DNA of 14,673 nt, from NCBI GenBank assembly GCA_964477445.1, contig CAYZED010000036.1, forward strand, positions 1-14,673, given 5' to 3'. The notes below the pieces were generated by a model. That model did not search any database, was not told the origin of the DNA, and saw nothing but the letters and a program-made list of their open reading frames with translations. Shown here piece after piece: positions 1 through 7,113 of this stretch (position 1 is its first letter; every line of letters starts with the position of its first letter). The translations under genes were made by a program, and so were the position numbers. The stretch comes from CAYZED01 sp964477445 (GTDB taxonomy: Bacteria; Bacillota; Clostridia; Lutisporales; Lutisporaceae).

Positions 1-55
1 ATCAACAAATCAAAGTATGTCCACCTATTTGAATTTTGTTTAGAATATCCCTAAT
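1..55. repeat. left copy of a direct repeat of at least 55 bp
   Basis: Bases 1-55 are identical, in the same orientation, to 7002-7056; the first difference is at 56 versus 7057. The repeat starts at the window edge, so it may extend further left. It contains an imperfect dyad, AACAAATCAAA facing TTTGAATTTTGTT across about 13 bases, which resembles the arm-core-arm layout of a tyrosine-recombinase site. It lies about 105 bp past the end of the last gene of the leftward operon. The identity is seen directly; a role as an attachment site or duplicated control region is inference. Confidence 0.9.
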
Positions 56-159
56 TTCATAATCAAAATCCTAGGTAATGAACATTTTTTAAAGTGGCTA
101 AATTTAGTTCAAATAAAGATAAAAACTCCTCACTTCGAAAAAGTAGCAAGTAGCTTTCA

Positions 160-756
160 TCATTCATATTTGTTAAAGTACTCCTTGTCAAGCTGCCAGA
201 TGTACTTATCAAGTTCTTTTAGATTATATTTGTCCAAATGATAGTAGTTTCTAAAGTCGTAAAGTATCGATTTAAAGCGAGAAAAGCTTTTCAATTCATC
301 ATTTTTGAATGAGGCAAAATGATCTCTTTTTCGAAAATATCGAATCACCTCATCGACGTAACTATCGTAAATAGGATAATCCAGCGGCTTGTGGTGGCTA
401 CAATACTTTGTAGCAAAAGAATAAAAATTCTTTGTTTTTCCGCTTATAAAGACTTCTTTTATATCATCCACCAGAGAAACATCCCCACGTTGGAGGCGAT
501 CATCAATATGTAGCGACATGATTTTCTTTGCAACAGGAAAGACTTTAAAAATATTAGTACTGTAAAAATCGTTTATAACAGACACTATGCAGGATCTCAG
601 AAATATTTTTGTTCTCCGAACTTAAAAGAAGAACAGCAGATTAAGTGCATCCTCTTGAAGGTGATAATCTTCAAGAGCGTCCCACTTTGCAAGATAGTAC
701 TCAACCTGCTCAACTGATGGATCTGGAAGTGATTGTTTTTTAATTACTTCATTCAT
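160..756 (-). pseudogene. broken gene, SFATKYC/PIYDSYV protein family (possibly OGG-fold)
   Basis: An ATG at 754-756 follows a near-perfect Shine-Dalgarno (AGGAGGTGG) and opens 44 codons ending at TAA 622-624. The same frame then resumes from a GTG at 583-585 for 141 codons to a TGA near 160. The second half carries conserved-looking motifs: NDFYSTNIF, a FYSFATKYCSHH stretch, YPIYDSYVDEV, and a C-terminal KELDKYIWQLDKEYF. From memory these occur together in one protein of roughly 200 residues, sometimes annotated as having an 8-oxoguanine glycosylase (OGG)-like fold. The internal GTG has no ribosome binding site, so the 141-codon part is unlikely to be made alone. Between the halves, the other frame (S-S-E-N-K-N-I-S-E-I-L-H-S) fits the family better. 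This suggests two compensating indels rather than one nonsense mutation. It is the last gene of the leftward operon. Confidence 0.6.
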
Positions 757-862
757 CTAATTCCACCTCCTAAGGGTTCTGGCTTTTTCTATACATTCCT
801 TTGAATCGATTACTGTTCGAAGTAATCAGCATACTTCAATCGTTCAATATTCGACATCAAAG

Positions 863-1168
863 TTATCGAACTCGCTCAGCAATTATTCTTTTTGCAGTTT
901 TTACTGCTTCCGGATTCTGCATAGCTATTCTAGAAGATTCCTTCACTTTTTCCAATGCTTCATACCCCCTTTGATTGTCAATAATCCTCATTAGAGATGA
1001 AACCCTCGTACTTGTACCAGTTCTTTTGGCATCAGTTCCATCTTGATAGATTCTATCTATCAATTCATCTTTGCGGCCCTTCCAATCTGCAACCAATTCA
1101 TAGTACATAGCAACAAACCAACCACCTGCTGCTGTAAAAGCATCTTCAAACTGTTTATCTGAAATCAT
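863..1168 (-). CDS. unknown 101-residue helical protein
   Basis: I do not recognise this family with confidence. ATG at 1166-1168 is preceded by GGAGG at good spacing, so translation is well supported. The protein is predicted mostly helical, with an N-terminal AFTAAGGWFVAMYYEL segment, a central GTDAKRTGTSTRVSSLMRII segment and a basic C-terminus. No signal peptide or membrane segment is seen. It lies between the DarT1/NADAR pair and the broken gene at 160-756, on the same strand, and probably shares their transcript. It may be a small partner of one of these genes, but the sequence does not say which. Confidence 0.7.
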   Translation of the reverse strand: MISDKQFEDAFTAAGGWFVAMYYELVADWKGRKDELIDRIYQDGTDAKRTGTSTRVSSLMRIIDNQRGYEALEKVKESSRIAMQNPEAVKTAKRIIAERVR

Positions 1169-1184
1169 GTGTATACCTCCATAC

Positions 1185-1274
1185 TTAATCTTTTATTTTC
1201 GGAACAGTTGCAACGCGCCCAAGTTTTCCCGGTTTACATTTATGTTTTTTATTTTTAAATTTTATGACTTCCAT
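1185..1274 (-). CDS. possible 29-residue basic mini-protein
   Basis: A 29-codon frame, ATG at 1272-1274 to TAA at 1185-1187, fills the gap between the NADAR gene and the 101-residue gene. It ends 16 bases before that gene's ATG. The product would be strongly basic (residues 5-17 are KFKNKKHKCKPGK), followed by LGRVATVPKIKD. The stretch is more GC-rich than its intergenic surroundings, which hints at coding. No convincing Shine-Dalgarno precedes it, so it could instead be leader sequence or a relic. Confidence 0.3.
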   Translation of the reverse strand: MEVIKFKNKKHKCKPGKLGRVATVPKIKD

Positions 1275-1303
1275 CAATGTAGTAGTTTAATTACGTAACT
1301 TAG

Positions 1304-1990
1304 CTAATCAAACAATGATATTTGACTTATGCTATCCTTCTTATCTATATAGATTTTCTTGAACTCGTCTCTGTTTCCCAACATCTTTTCAATCTTTCCA
1401 TTTTTACACAAACTAACATAAATTGCTGCCGATCTTGCCTGACAATTGAATGATTTTTCATGATTGAATTCTATGTCAGTAAAAGCATTATAATTTAATA
1501 TTTGCTTTGATGATACTCTATTTCTATGAAGCGAACAAATATAAATCCAATCGTAAAACATTGTTTTAGGCTCAATCTCCCATATAGTATCATTATAGCT
1601 AAAGTACTTTAATCTTCCCGATGTTTTAAGCCTTTCATCTCTCTTAGCTTCATTAGGTCTGACATTAAGAAGGTCTATATATGGGCCTCCTCCTTCAAAT
1701 ACTTTCGATGACTGAAATATATTTTCAAGCGAATATTCTACCCCAGTGCGTTCATCAAGAAACTGTAAATTGAATGCACTCAACGAAACACCAATAGGAT
1801 TTGTAGATTTTGTGGATACTTCTAAAACATTAAGGCTTTTATCTAAGCTATTTATACTCTCATGCATTGAACTGATACATTTCTGCTTTTGTGACATTGA
1901 AAAGCCATTAAAGTAATTGAAGTTCACTTCAACTTCTTTAAATATGGAGTTTTCATAAGGACACGATACAAAGAAAAATCGCTTTGCCAT
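1304..1990 (-). CDS. NADAR-family antitoxin of a DarT1 toxin-antitoxin pair
   Basis: 228 residues, matching the family of NADAR proteins that accompany DarT1 toxins. Recognisable blocks are the N-terminal KEVEVNF...GFSMSQKQK region, SAFNLQF (71-77), the QSSKVFEGGGPY block (93-104), AKRDERL (115-121), EPKTMFYDWIY (140-150) and NAFTDIEFNHEKS...CQARSAAIYVSL (168-194). In this family the NADAR fold removes ADP-ribose from DNA modified by DarT and so protects the host. The gene begins 3 nt after the darT stop, and its ribosome binding site (AAGGAG) lies inside the last two darT codons. Toxin and antitoxin translation are therefore probably coupled. Family assignment rests on recalled motifs; the activity is inferred from the family. 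Confidence 0.85.
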   Translation of the reverse strand: MAKRFFFVSCPYENSIFKEVEVNFNYFNGFSMSQKQKCISSMHESINSLDKSLNVLEVSTKSTNPIGVSLSAFNLQFLDERTGVEYSLENIFQSSKVFEGGGPYIDLLNVRPNEAKRDERLKTSGRLKYFSYNDTIWEIEPKTMFYDWIYICSLHRNRVSSKQILNYNAFTDIEFNHEKSFNCQARSAAIYVSLCKNGKIEKMLGNRDEFKKIYIDKKDSISQISLFD

Positions 1991-1993
1991 ATA

Positions 1994-2944
1994 TTACTCC
2001 TTTTTCCAAAATTCATAGTCATTCCTAGGTTTAAAATAACTAGCCTGAGTTTGATATTCAAATTTACTTAATAACTCAGCCCCATTTTTCATGATATATT
2101 CATTTATGTCTTCTTGGTTTCGAAAACAAATGCGTTCAATATATCTTGGATGAATAATATCTCTTATTAGTATTTCAGCCTGTGGATCTGTCGTTTTACT
2201 ATTGTCAATTTTTAGATCAATCCTTCGGATTCCGATTCCTTCTTTTGTTGTTACATATTCAGAAAACATATTTTCTAAAGAACTCGCAGAGCACAATTTG
2301 CTAATATTCGGAGTCTTAGGAAGAACTCGAGCCGCATTCGTTTCACAGTAGTATGCAGTGTTCTTATTTAAAAAAAGAATATCAGAGCTAATTTCAATAA
2401 CTATCCATTTTGTTTCTGGATATTTATTCTTTCTGAAATCATAAAACAACTTATAATTTGGAAATCCAATCGAACAACTAGTACAATCTAATTGAGATTC
2501 AATACGTTGTAGATCATTATGAATTGAACATAAGTTTAGGCTTTGTTGGATACTAACTGGAACTAGTCCAAATTTCAGAATACTATCAAGATTTTCAATC
2601 CTAGTAAAATGAATAAAGCTTTTTATATTTCTTCGCTCGAGTATTTCTTCGATCCTGTCTTTCTTTTCCCTTTCATTTCTAAGATCAATAGACTTTTTTT
2701 CATCTTCTTCTTTTTGTTTTTTATATGCATGACAAAAATCTACGTATTCCTCTATAGTATTGAATGACTTATTTGAGTGATCCTGCGAATAGTAAAGAAG
2801 CCTACCAAAATCCGAATATTTGAAATCCAGTACTCCTCTTGCTTTTGTGTCTGCTAGGATTCCATTATCATCAATCTCAGTTACAATTACTTCTCCTAAA
2901 TACTTATGAAATAACCTTTGTTCTTTTGATACTTCTAAAAGCAT
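1994..2944 (-). CDS. darT: DarT1-type DNA ADP-ribosyltransferase toxin
   Basis: 316 residues. The DarT (DUF4433-type) domain spans about 101-280. FIHFTRIENLDSILKFGLVP (110-129) is the NAD-binding start with H112, SIGFPNYKLFYDFRK follows at about 158-172, and DPQAEILI (253-260) carries the expected catalytic Glu257. Enzymes of this family attach ADP-ribose to thymidine in single-stranded DNA, blocking replication. Some are known anti-phage abortive systems. Residues 1-100 are an extension: a short beta-rich segment (LGEVIVTEIDDNGILADTKA, 16-35) of SH3-like appearance and then a charged linker. ATG at 2942-2944 follows GAGGGGG. The antitoxin follows directly, and the coiled-coil gene ends 33 nt upstream. 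Confidence 0.87.
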   Translation of the reverse strand: MLLEVSKEQRLFHKYLGEVIVTEIDDNGILADTKARGVLDFKYSDFGRLLYYSQDHSNKSFNTIEEYVDFCHAYKKQKEEDEKKSIDLRNEREKKDRIEEILERRNIKSFIHFTRIENLDSILKFGLVPVSIQQSLNLCSIHNDLQRIESQLDCTSCSIGFPNYKLFYDFRKNKYPETKWIVIEISSDILFLNKNTAYYCETNAARVLPKTPNISKLCSASSLENMFSEYVTTKEGIGIRRIDLKIDNSKTTDPQAEILIRDIIHPRYIERICFRNQEDINEYIMKNGAELLSKFEYQTQASYFKPRNDYEFWKKE

Positions 2945-2977
2945 TCTTTTCCCCCTCAGATTACCATAATTTCGATA

Positions 2978-3781
2978 TCACTTAGGCTTCTTCTTAATTG
3001 CCATTCCGTGAATATTTTTCACTGCCCATTCATCTGCTAACAAAGTAAATGCTTCAAACACATCAACATTCTGTCTATTAATATTTAGAATCACATCTTT
3101 CAGTGCGTCATTCTTTTCAACTAAATCAATAATTTCTTTGTTCAGTCCATCAGTGTATTTCGCAAACATTTGAGATGTTTCATTAACTTTCGTAAATGAC
3201 TTGTCTAACATTTCTTGATGCTTATTTATAACTACATTCAGATTTACATCGTGTCTTTCAATTTCATTCTCAATGCTCTCCAATATTTTTGCGTATTTTG
3301 AGTCAAATTCCTTTACTATAGATTCAATCCGAACTAAATTGTCGCTCACCATATTCAAATTAAGATCTAGTTTGTTAGCCTCAATGTGATTAATATTTTG
3401 GCTAATTTCATCAATTCCCTTTAGTGAAATTTTTATTTTATTCAGGCTTGCAACTGTTTGGGCAAGTTCGACCTCTACTTCATTTATTTTTTTCTCTCCT
3501 GAAGAATAGTTGCTATTAATCTGCTCTATTGTTTGGATAATTCCGCCAAGGTTCTGCCTAATGCCATCACTTATAATATTTAATGAGTTCGAAGCTCCTT
3601 CAACCTTTTCAAACAGGGCTTGCTGGTTAATTTCGTCCCTTGCTTTTTTGATTTCCTCGTATGATTCGTTAAACTTCCATAAAATGTCCTTAAAATGATC
3701 CATTGAATCAACTAATTGGCTTGTAGCACTCGATGAGTTTTCAAATTCCTTTATCAGTTTAACTAAGTTTTCCGTTTCCAT
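2978..3781 (-). CDS. soluble coiled-coil protein, helicase partner candidate
   Basis: 267 residues if started at the ATG 3779-3781, which has a good GGAGGT site 6 nt upstream. The frame is open to an ATG at 3844, but that start has no comparable site and lies deep inside the helicase gene. The protein is almost wholly heptad-like helix, with many Ile/Leu/Asn and charged residues and a pattern resembling the signalling coiled coils of chemoreceptors. It has no membrane segment or signal peptide. The C-terminus is basic (KNIHGMAIKKKPK). It overlaps the helicase gene by 19 nt, so the two are almost certainly co-translated and may form a complex. No family is recognised, and it could be a sensor or scaffold. 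Confidence 0.8.
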   Translation of the reverse strand: METENLVKLIKEFENSSSATSQLVDSMDHFKDILWKFNESYEEIKKARDEINQQALFEKVEGASNSLNIISDGIRQNLGGIIQTIEQINSNYSSGEKKINEVEVELAQTVASLNKIKISLKGIDEISQNINHIEANKLDLNLNMVSDNLVRIESIVKEFDSKYAKILESIENEIERHDVNLNVVINKHQEMLDKSFTKVNETSQMFAKYTDGLNKEIIDLVEKNDALKDVILNINRQNVDVFEAFTLLADEWAVKNIHGMAIKKKPK

Positions 3782-6700
3782 CTCTGAACCTCCATTGTTT
3801 CTGGTATTAATATATCTGTAATGATTTTGCAATTTGATTCGCATTCTTTCGCTTTTGGTATTAGATAATAATTAATTATAGTATCCATAAATTCAAGATC
3901 GTTTTTCCCTCGTCTGATAAAAGACTCTATCTTATCTACAGCAGTTCTTGATTTATGGCTCATATCTCCATTTTTTAATTTACACTCGAAAACCTTATGA
4001 TAATCCTCGAGATCTTTATATAGCCTTTCAGCATAGCTCCACTCTTTTATTTCAGTAAGCATTCTCGCAGCCTTACGAAAAGCAGCTTCACTTTTATCTA
4101 TTGCTATTAGATTTAGTGCTTCACATCTCTTTATATTAGTATCCTCATCTACTCCACTTAATGAATTATATTTTTTATATGAATGAATAGCTTTCTCATA
4201 CAAACCAGCTTTCTCAAATTTCTTACCATCCTCAAACCAGCTATAAGGATCAACAAAATTATTTAAATTGTAGTTATCCACTGATGCTTCTTGAATTTCA
4301 TCAATTTGATTGGATTCAGCAAAAAATATTTCTGCATCATCCTCAAAGAAACATACATATTCTTTTGCTCTTGTAATTGCAACATAATACACATTAAAAA
4401 AGAATCTATGCGCCGTGCTTCGCCGTCCTTTATTTGACAAGATGTCGTTCCACTCCGCTTTATTTTTGTAAACTAAGTTATAACAAAAAACGTGATTAAA
4501 TTCGAGTCCTTTTACTTCATGGATTGTATATACGCAATGTAATTCCTTATTTACCATGCTCCTTAGAAAAGCCTTTTCAACATTCGATTGAACGATTATA
4601 GCAACATCTGGAGTTTCCTCAAACAGTTCCAAAGTAGTGACTAAATTCTGTTTTGATGGATTAACTGAGATAATTCTTCTTCCAAAAGTATTTTTCCGCA
4701 TCGCAATCTCAAGTGCATCATCTTCTCTCTTTTGTGCTCCTATTAATTTCCGCCTATACAGGCTGATATTATTTATGTATTCGACAAGTTGTTCGCAATT
4801 ACGATAGTTATTCTTTAGAGTAATGACCTTGGGCGCCTTATTATTTCGTATGTAGAACAAATTTGTTAATCTCTCGAAGCTAAATAAAGTTGGATTAATA
4901 ATCTGATTAGGATCACCACTTAAATACATATGACAATCATTTGAATTTAGCTCAAGCATTGCAATTTGCCTTTCAGTCATATCCTGCACTTCATCAACAA
5001 TTATTGCTACCTCTCGTTTTAGTGTCCCACTATTCAAAGAATAAACCATAGCATTTGCCAAGTCGTTATCATCAAATTTTTTTGAAGCTTTTAACCAACC
5101 ATTGTAATTCAATGCGATTTTATATATTTTTTCACGATCCTCAATGCCAAATTTACTTTCAAACCCAGATCCCGACAAATACTCTTCCTTATTAAGAAGC
5201 GGCATATTAAAGTTTTCAGGGTTCCATTCAACCCCCATATATCCTTTAATTATTCCTCTAATCTCGGACCAAACTTCTATGCTCTCAATACTAATATTGC
5301 TGTAACTTATCTTCATCCACTTTTCAAAATCGTAAAAATCTATAAAATCCATACTAGACAATGATAATTTCTCTAGGCAGTACTCTTTAAAAGAATAAAA
5401 TCTATTAGACTTCGTTTCCAAAGATATATCAAACTGAGCTTTAGCTAAATTCCTTAATCCATCAGTAAAAGTTATATACACTGCATTTACTGATTCTTTG
5501 TATGCCATCTTCATAATCTCTATGCTAACAATAGTTTTTCCGCTCCCAGCATTCCCCTTAAAGATTAATGGAAATTGTGGTGTAACGCATTTTAATTGTT
5601 CTTTATTCAAAAGCACCTCAGGGTAATAATACCTGTTCTTTAGCAGATCTTCAATTTTACCAGCTATAGCAATATAGTTGATTTCAGACTCTATATCAAA
5701 CTCGTTAATATATTCTTCATCCAAGTCATCCTCATCAACTCTGCTTAAATAGTTGCTATATTGACCTTTTTCTGCTACATCCTTTGAGTTTTTTGCAATA
5801 CGCCCTTGTGTATCATGATCCTCCACATATCTAAGAATAAATATTGATTCATGTTGATCATCCCTACTAATATCTTTCCCATATGCATAGATAATCCTAT
5901 GCGCATTTGTTGCATAGAACTTCCAGTAATTATTTGCATTTTTGAATTTTTTTGCATTTAAGCTTGCCAAATAAGGATTTAATTCTTGTGGGTTTGAAGC
6001 TGATAAAAAAGCAATTTTATCAAGAATTTCTGTTACTCTCTCTTTTATTCCACTTTGCTTTAGTTTATTAAATTCTTTTTTGAATTTTTCAGAAATAAAT
6101 AAGCGAGTGTTAGTAGATTCCTTTTCTATTACTTCTTTTCTATCTTCGCTATGGGATTTATTATCTTTAATTATATTTGAATTATCTGCACATTGTTTCA
6201 GTTCAATATCTAGAATTTTCGCTTGTTGCTTCTTATTATTTTCTAATATTTTGCAAATATTTATTATTACATCATATAAATCTTGACATGATTTTTTATT
6301 TCCCTTAATTGACTGAAATTGTTGCTCAAACTCAAATACTTCACGTCTTTGCTGCAAAATATCATATAAGTCCTCAATATCTATGGATATTTCATCTATT
6401 ATGTCCAGTTCATTTAATAATTCTTGTGTTTCTATATTATCTTCTTTTTCATTTTGAAGATTGCTAGCAATGTAACTACTCATATTTTTATAAAGATAAT
6501 GTATTCTATTAAAATCGCGTTGAATAGAAATGTGTACCAGTGTTGAGAATGTTTCAATTGAGTCTTTTGATAAACAATTGTTACAAAAGATTCTGCTCAT
6601 ATTTTTGTAGAAATTCAACATGTCAATTCTGTTGTTAGTATGTCTCTTAACTAATTTAATTTTTTCTTCTAATAGGTTGACGAATTCTCTTTCTATCGCA

Positions 6701-6882
6701 TTGAATAAAAATTCAAGCAACCCCATGTCCTTTATGCGCTCTAAGCATTTCTTTTGCATTAAAAAAAGACCTCTAATTGGTTTGAAATAGTTAAGTTTTT
6801 CTTCATTCAATTGTTCCAATACAGAGTAAAATTCTATAACATTCGGATGTTCACTATAAGTTCTTAATTTCTTATATGGCAC
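3763..6882 (-). CDS. RelE-like domain / SF1 UvrD-type helicase / TPR-like protein
   Basis: 1039 residues, GTG start at 6880-6882 with an AGAGGTGG site. Residues 1-250 are helical and unassigned. Residues about 262-358 look like a RelE/ParE-type domain (FKKEFNKLKQ, then HRIIYAYGKD at 328-337 and FILRYVEDHD at 348-357). An SF1 helicase follows: Walker A GNAGSGKT (443-450), Walker B IIVDEVQD (627-634), motif III SGDPNQ (655-660), NNYRN (691-695), motif V HEVKGLEF (788-795) and motif VI VAITRAK (834-840). The C-terminus from about 878 (WFEDGKKFEKAGLYEKAIHSYKKY) is TPR-like. All core ATPase motifs are intact, so ATP-driven action on nucleic acid is expected. The 2B-like region is much reduced compared with UvrD, and no nuclease motif is evident. 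It heads the leftward operon. A defence role is inferred from its neighbours. Confidence 0.88.
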   Translation of the reverse strand: MPYKKLRTYSEHPNVIEFYSVLEQLNEEKLNYFKPIRGLFLMQKKCLERIKDMGLLEFLFNAIEREFVNLLEEKIKLVKRHTNNRIDMLNFYKNMSRIFCNNCLSKDSIETFSTLVHISIQRDFNRIHYLYKNMSSYIASNLQNEKEDNIETQELLNELDIIDEISIDIEDLYDILQQRREVFEFEQQFQSIKGNKKSCQDLYDVIINICKILENNKKQQAKILDIELKQCADNSNIIKDNKSHSEDRKEVIEKESTNTRLFISEKFKKEFNKLKQSGIKERVTEILDKIAFLSASNPQELNPYLASLNAKKFKNANNYWKFYATNAHRIIYAYGKDISRDDQHESIFILRYVEDHDTQGRIAKNSKDVAEKGQYSNYLSRVDEDDLDEEYINEFDIESEINYIAIAGKIEDLLKNRYYYPEVLLNKEQLKCVTPQFPLIFKGNAGSGKTIVSIEIMKMAYKESVNAVYITFTDGLRNLAKAQFDISLETKSNRFYSFKEYCLEKLSLSSMDFIDFYDFEKWMKISYSNISIESIEVWSEIRGIIKGYMGVEWNPENFNMPLLNKEEYLSGSGFESKFGIEDREKIYKIALNYNGWLKASKKFDDNDLANAMVYSLNSGTLKREVAIIVDEVQDMTERQIAMLELNSNDCHMYLSGDPNQIINPTLFSFERLTNLFYIRNNKAPKVITLKNNYRNCEQLVEYINNISLYRRKLIGAQKREDDALEIAMRKNTFGRRIISVNPSKQNLVTTLELFEETPDVAIIVQSNVEKAFLRSMVNKELHCVYTIHEVKGLEFNHVFCYNLVYKNKAEWNDILSNKGRRSTAHRFFFNVYYVAITRAKEYVCFFEDDAEIFFAESNQIDEIQEASVDNYNLNNFVDPYSWFEDGKKFEKAGLYEKAIHSYKKYNSLSGVDEDTNIKRCEALNLIAIDKSEAAFRKAARMLTEIKEWSYAERLYKDLEDYHKVFECKLKNGDMSHKSRTAVDKIESFIRRGKNDLEFMDTIINYYLIPKAKECESNCKIITDILIPETMEVQRWKRKT

Positions 6883-6924
6883 TTTTTTTAACCACCTCTA
6901 GTTCTATTGAGGATGAATTTATTA

Positions 6925-6937
6925 ACACAAATTGTGT
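6925..6937. promoter_or_regulatory. small palindrome in the helicase leader, possible operator
   Basis: ACACAA-A-TTGTGT is a perfect 6+1+6 dyad lying between the extended -10 element and the helicase ribosome binding site. A regulator binding here could control the operon. No regulator gene is visible in the block, so this is only a candidate. Confidence 0.3.
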
Positions 6938-6991
6938 CACCATTGTCTGATATAAAATCTAAGTTTTTCCCAATTCCCTATTTCCAGTTAG

Positions 6992-7000
6992 ATTATACCA
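6992..7000 (-). promoter_or_regulatory. extended -10 promoter of the leftward operon
   Basis: On the minus strand the sequence reads TGGTATAAT, a perfect TATAAT with the upstream TG of an extended -10. The expected -35 position (about 7015-7020) reads CATACT and is poor, which is usual for extended -10 promoters. Transcription would start near 6985, giving a leader of about 100 nt before the GTG of the helicase gene. No other clear promoter is seen among the downstream genes. Confidence 0.6.
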
Positions 7001-7001
7001 T

Positions 7002-7056
7002 ATCAACAAATCAAAGTATGTCCACCTATTTGAATTTTGTTTAGAATATCCCTAAT
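7002..7056. repeat. right copy of the 55-bp direct repeat
   Basis: Identical to 1-55. Read leftwards it ends 2 bases before the extended -10 element of the helicase promoter, so the -35 zone of that promoter lies inside the repeat. On its other side the sequence passes into the decayed KilA-N remnant. An accessory block bounded by this and the left copy would be about 7.0 kb. If the repeat extends beyond the left window edge in the same way, a similar promoter could lie there, facing out of the window. Confidence 0.9.
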
Positions 7057-7113
7057 CTTTTTATTAAACAGATGTTTTAATTTATTTATTGATAAAAACA
7101 CTTTTTTATTTGT

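Larger units (their letters stand above)
1..7056. mobile_element. putative defence island bounded by direct repeats
   Basis: All genes inside face left and look like accessory defence genes: SF1 helicase, coiled-coil protein, DarT1 toxin, NADAR antitoxin and small unknowns. The genes from 7445 onwards have housekeeping or signalling character. The block is bounded by two identical 55-bp repeats and abuts remnants of an R-M locus. No integrase, transposase or resolvase gene is visible, so if it moves, the enzyme acts from elsewhere or lies left of the window. The boundaries rest only on the repeats. Alternatives are a repeat-delimited cassette in a larger array, or a duplicated promoter segment. 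Confidence 0.45.

Noticed and set aside
160..585. A free-standing 141-residue gene starting at GTG 585
   Set aside because: No ribosome binding site precedes the GTG, and the well-initiated 44-codon frame upstream is in the same frame. It is treated as the 3' part of one broken gene.
3782..3844. Longer start (ATG 3844) for the coiled-coil protein
   Set aside because: The ATG at 3781 has a strong, well-spaced site. The longer form would add 21 residues from within the helicase coding region.
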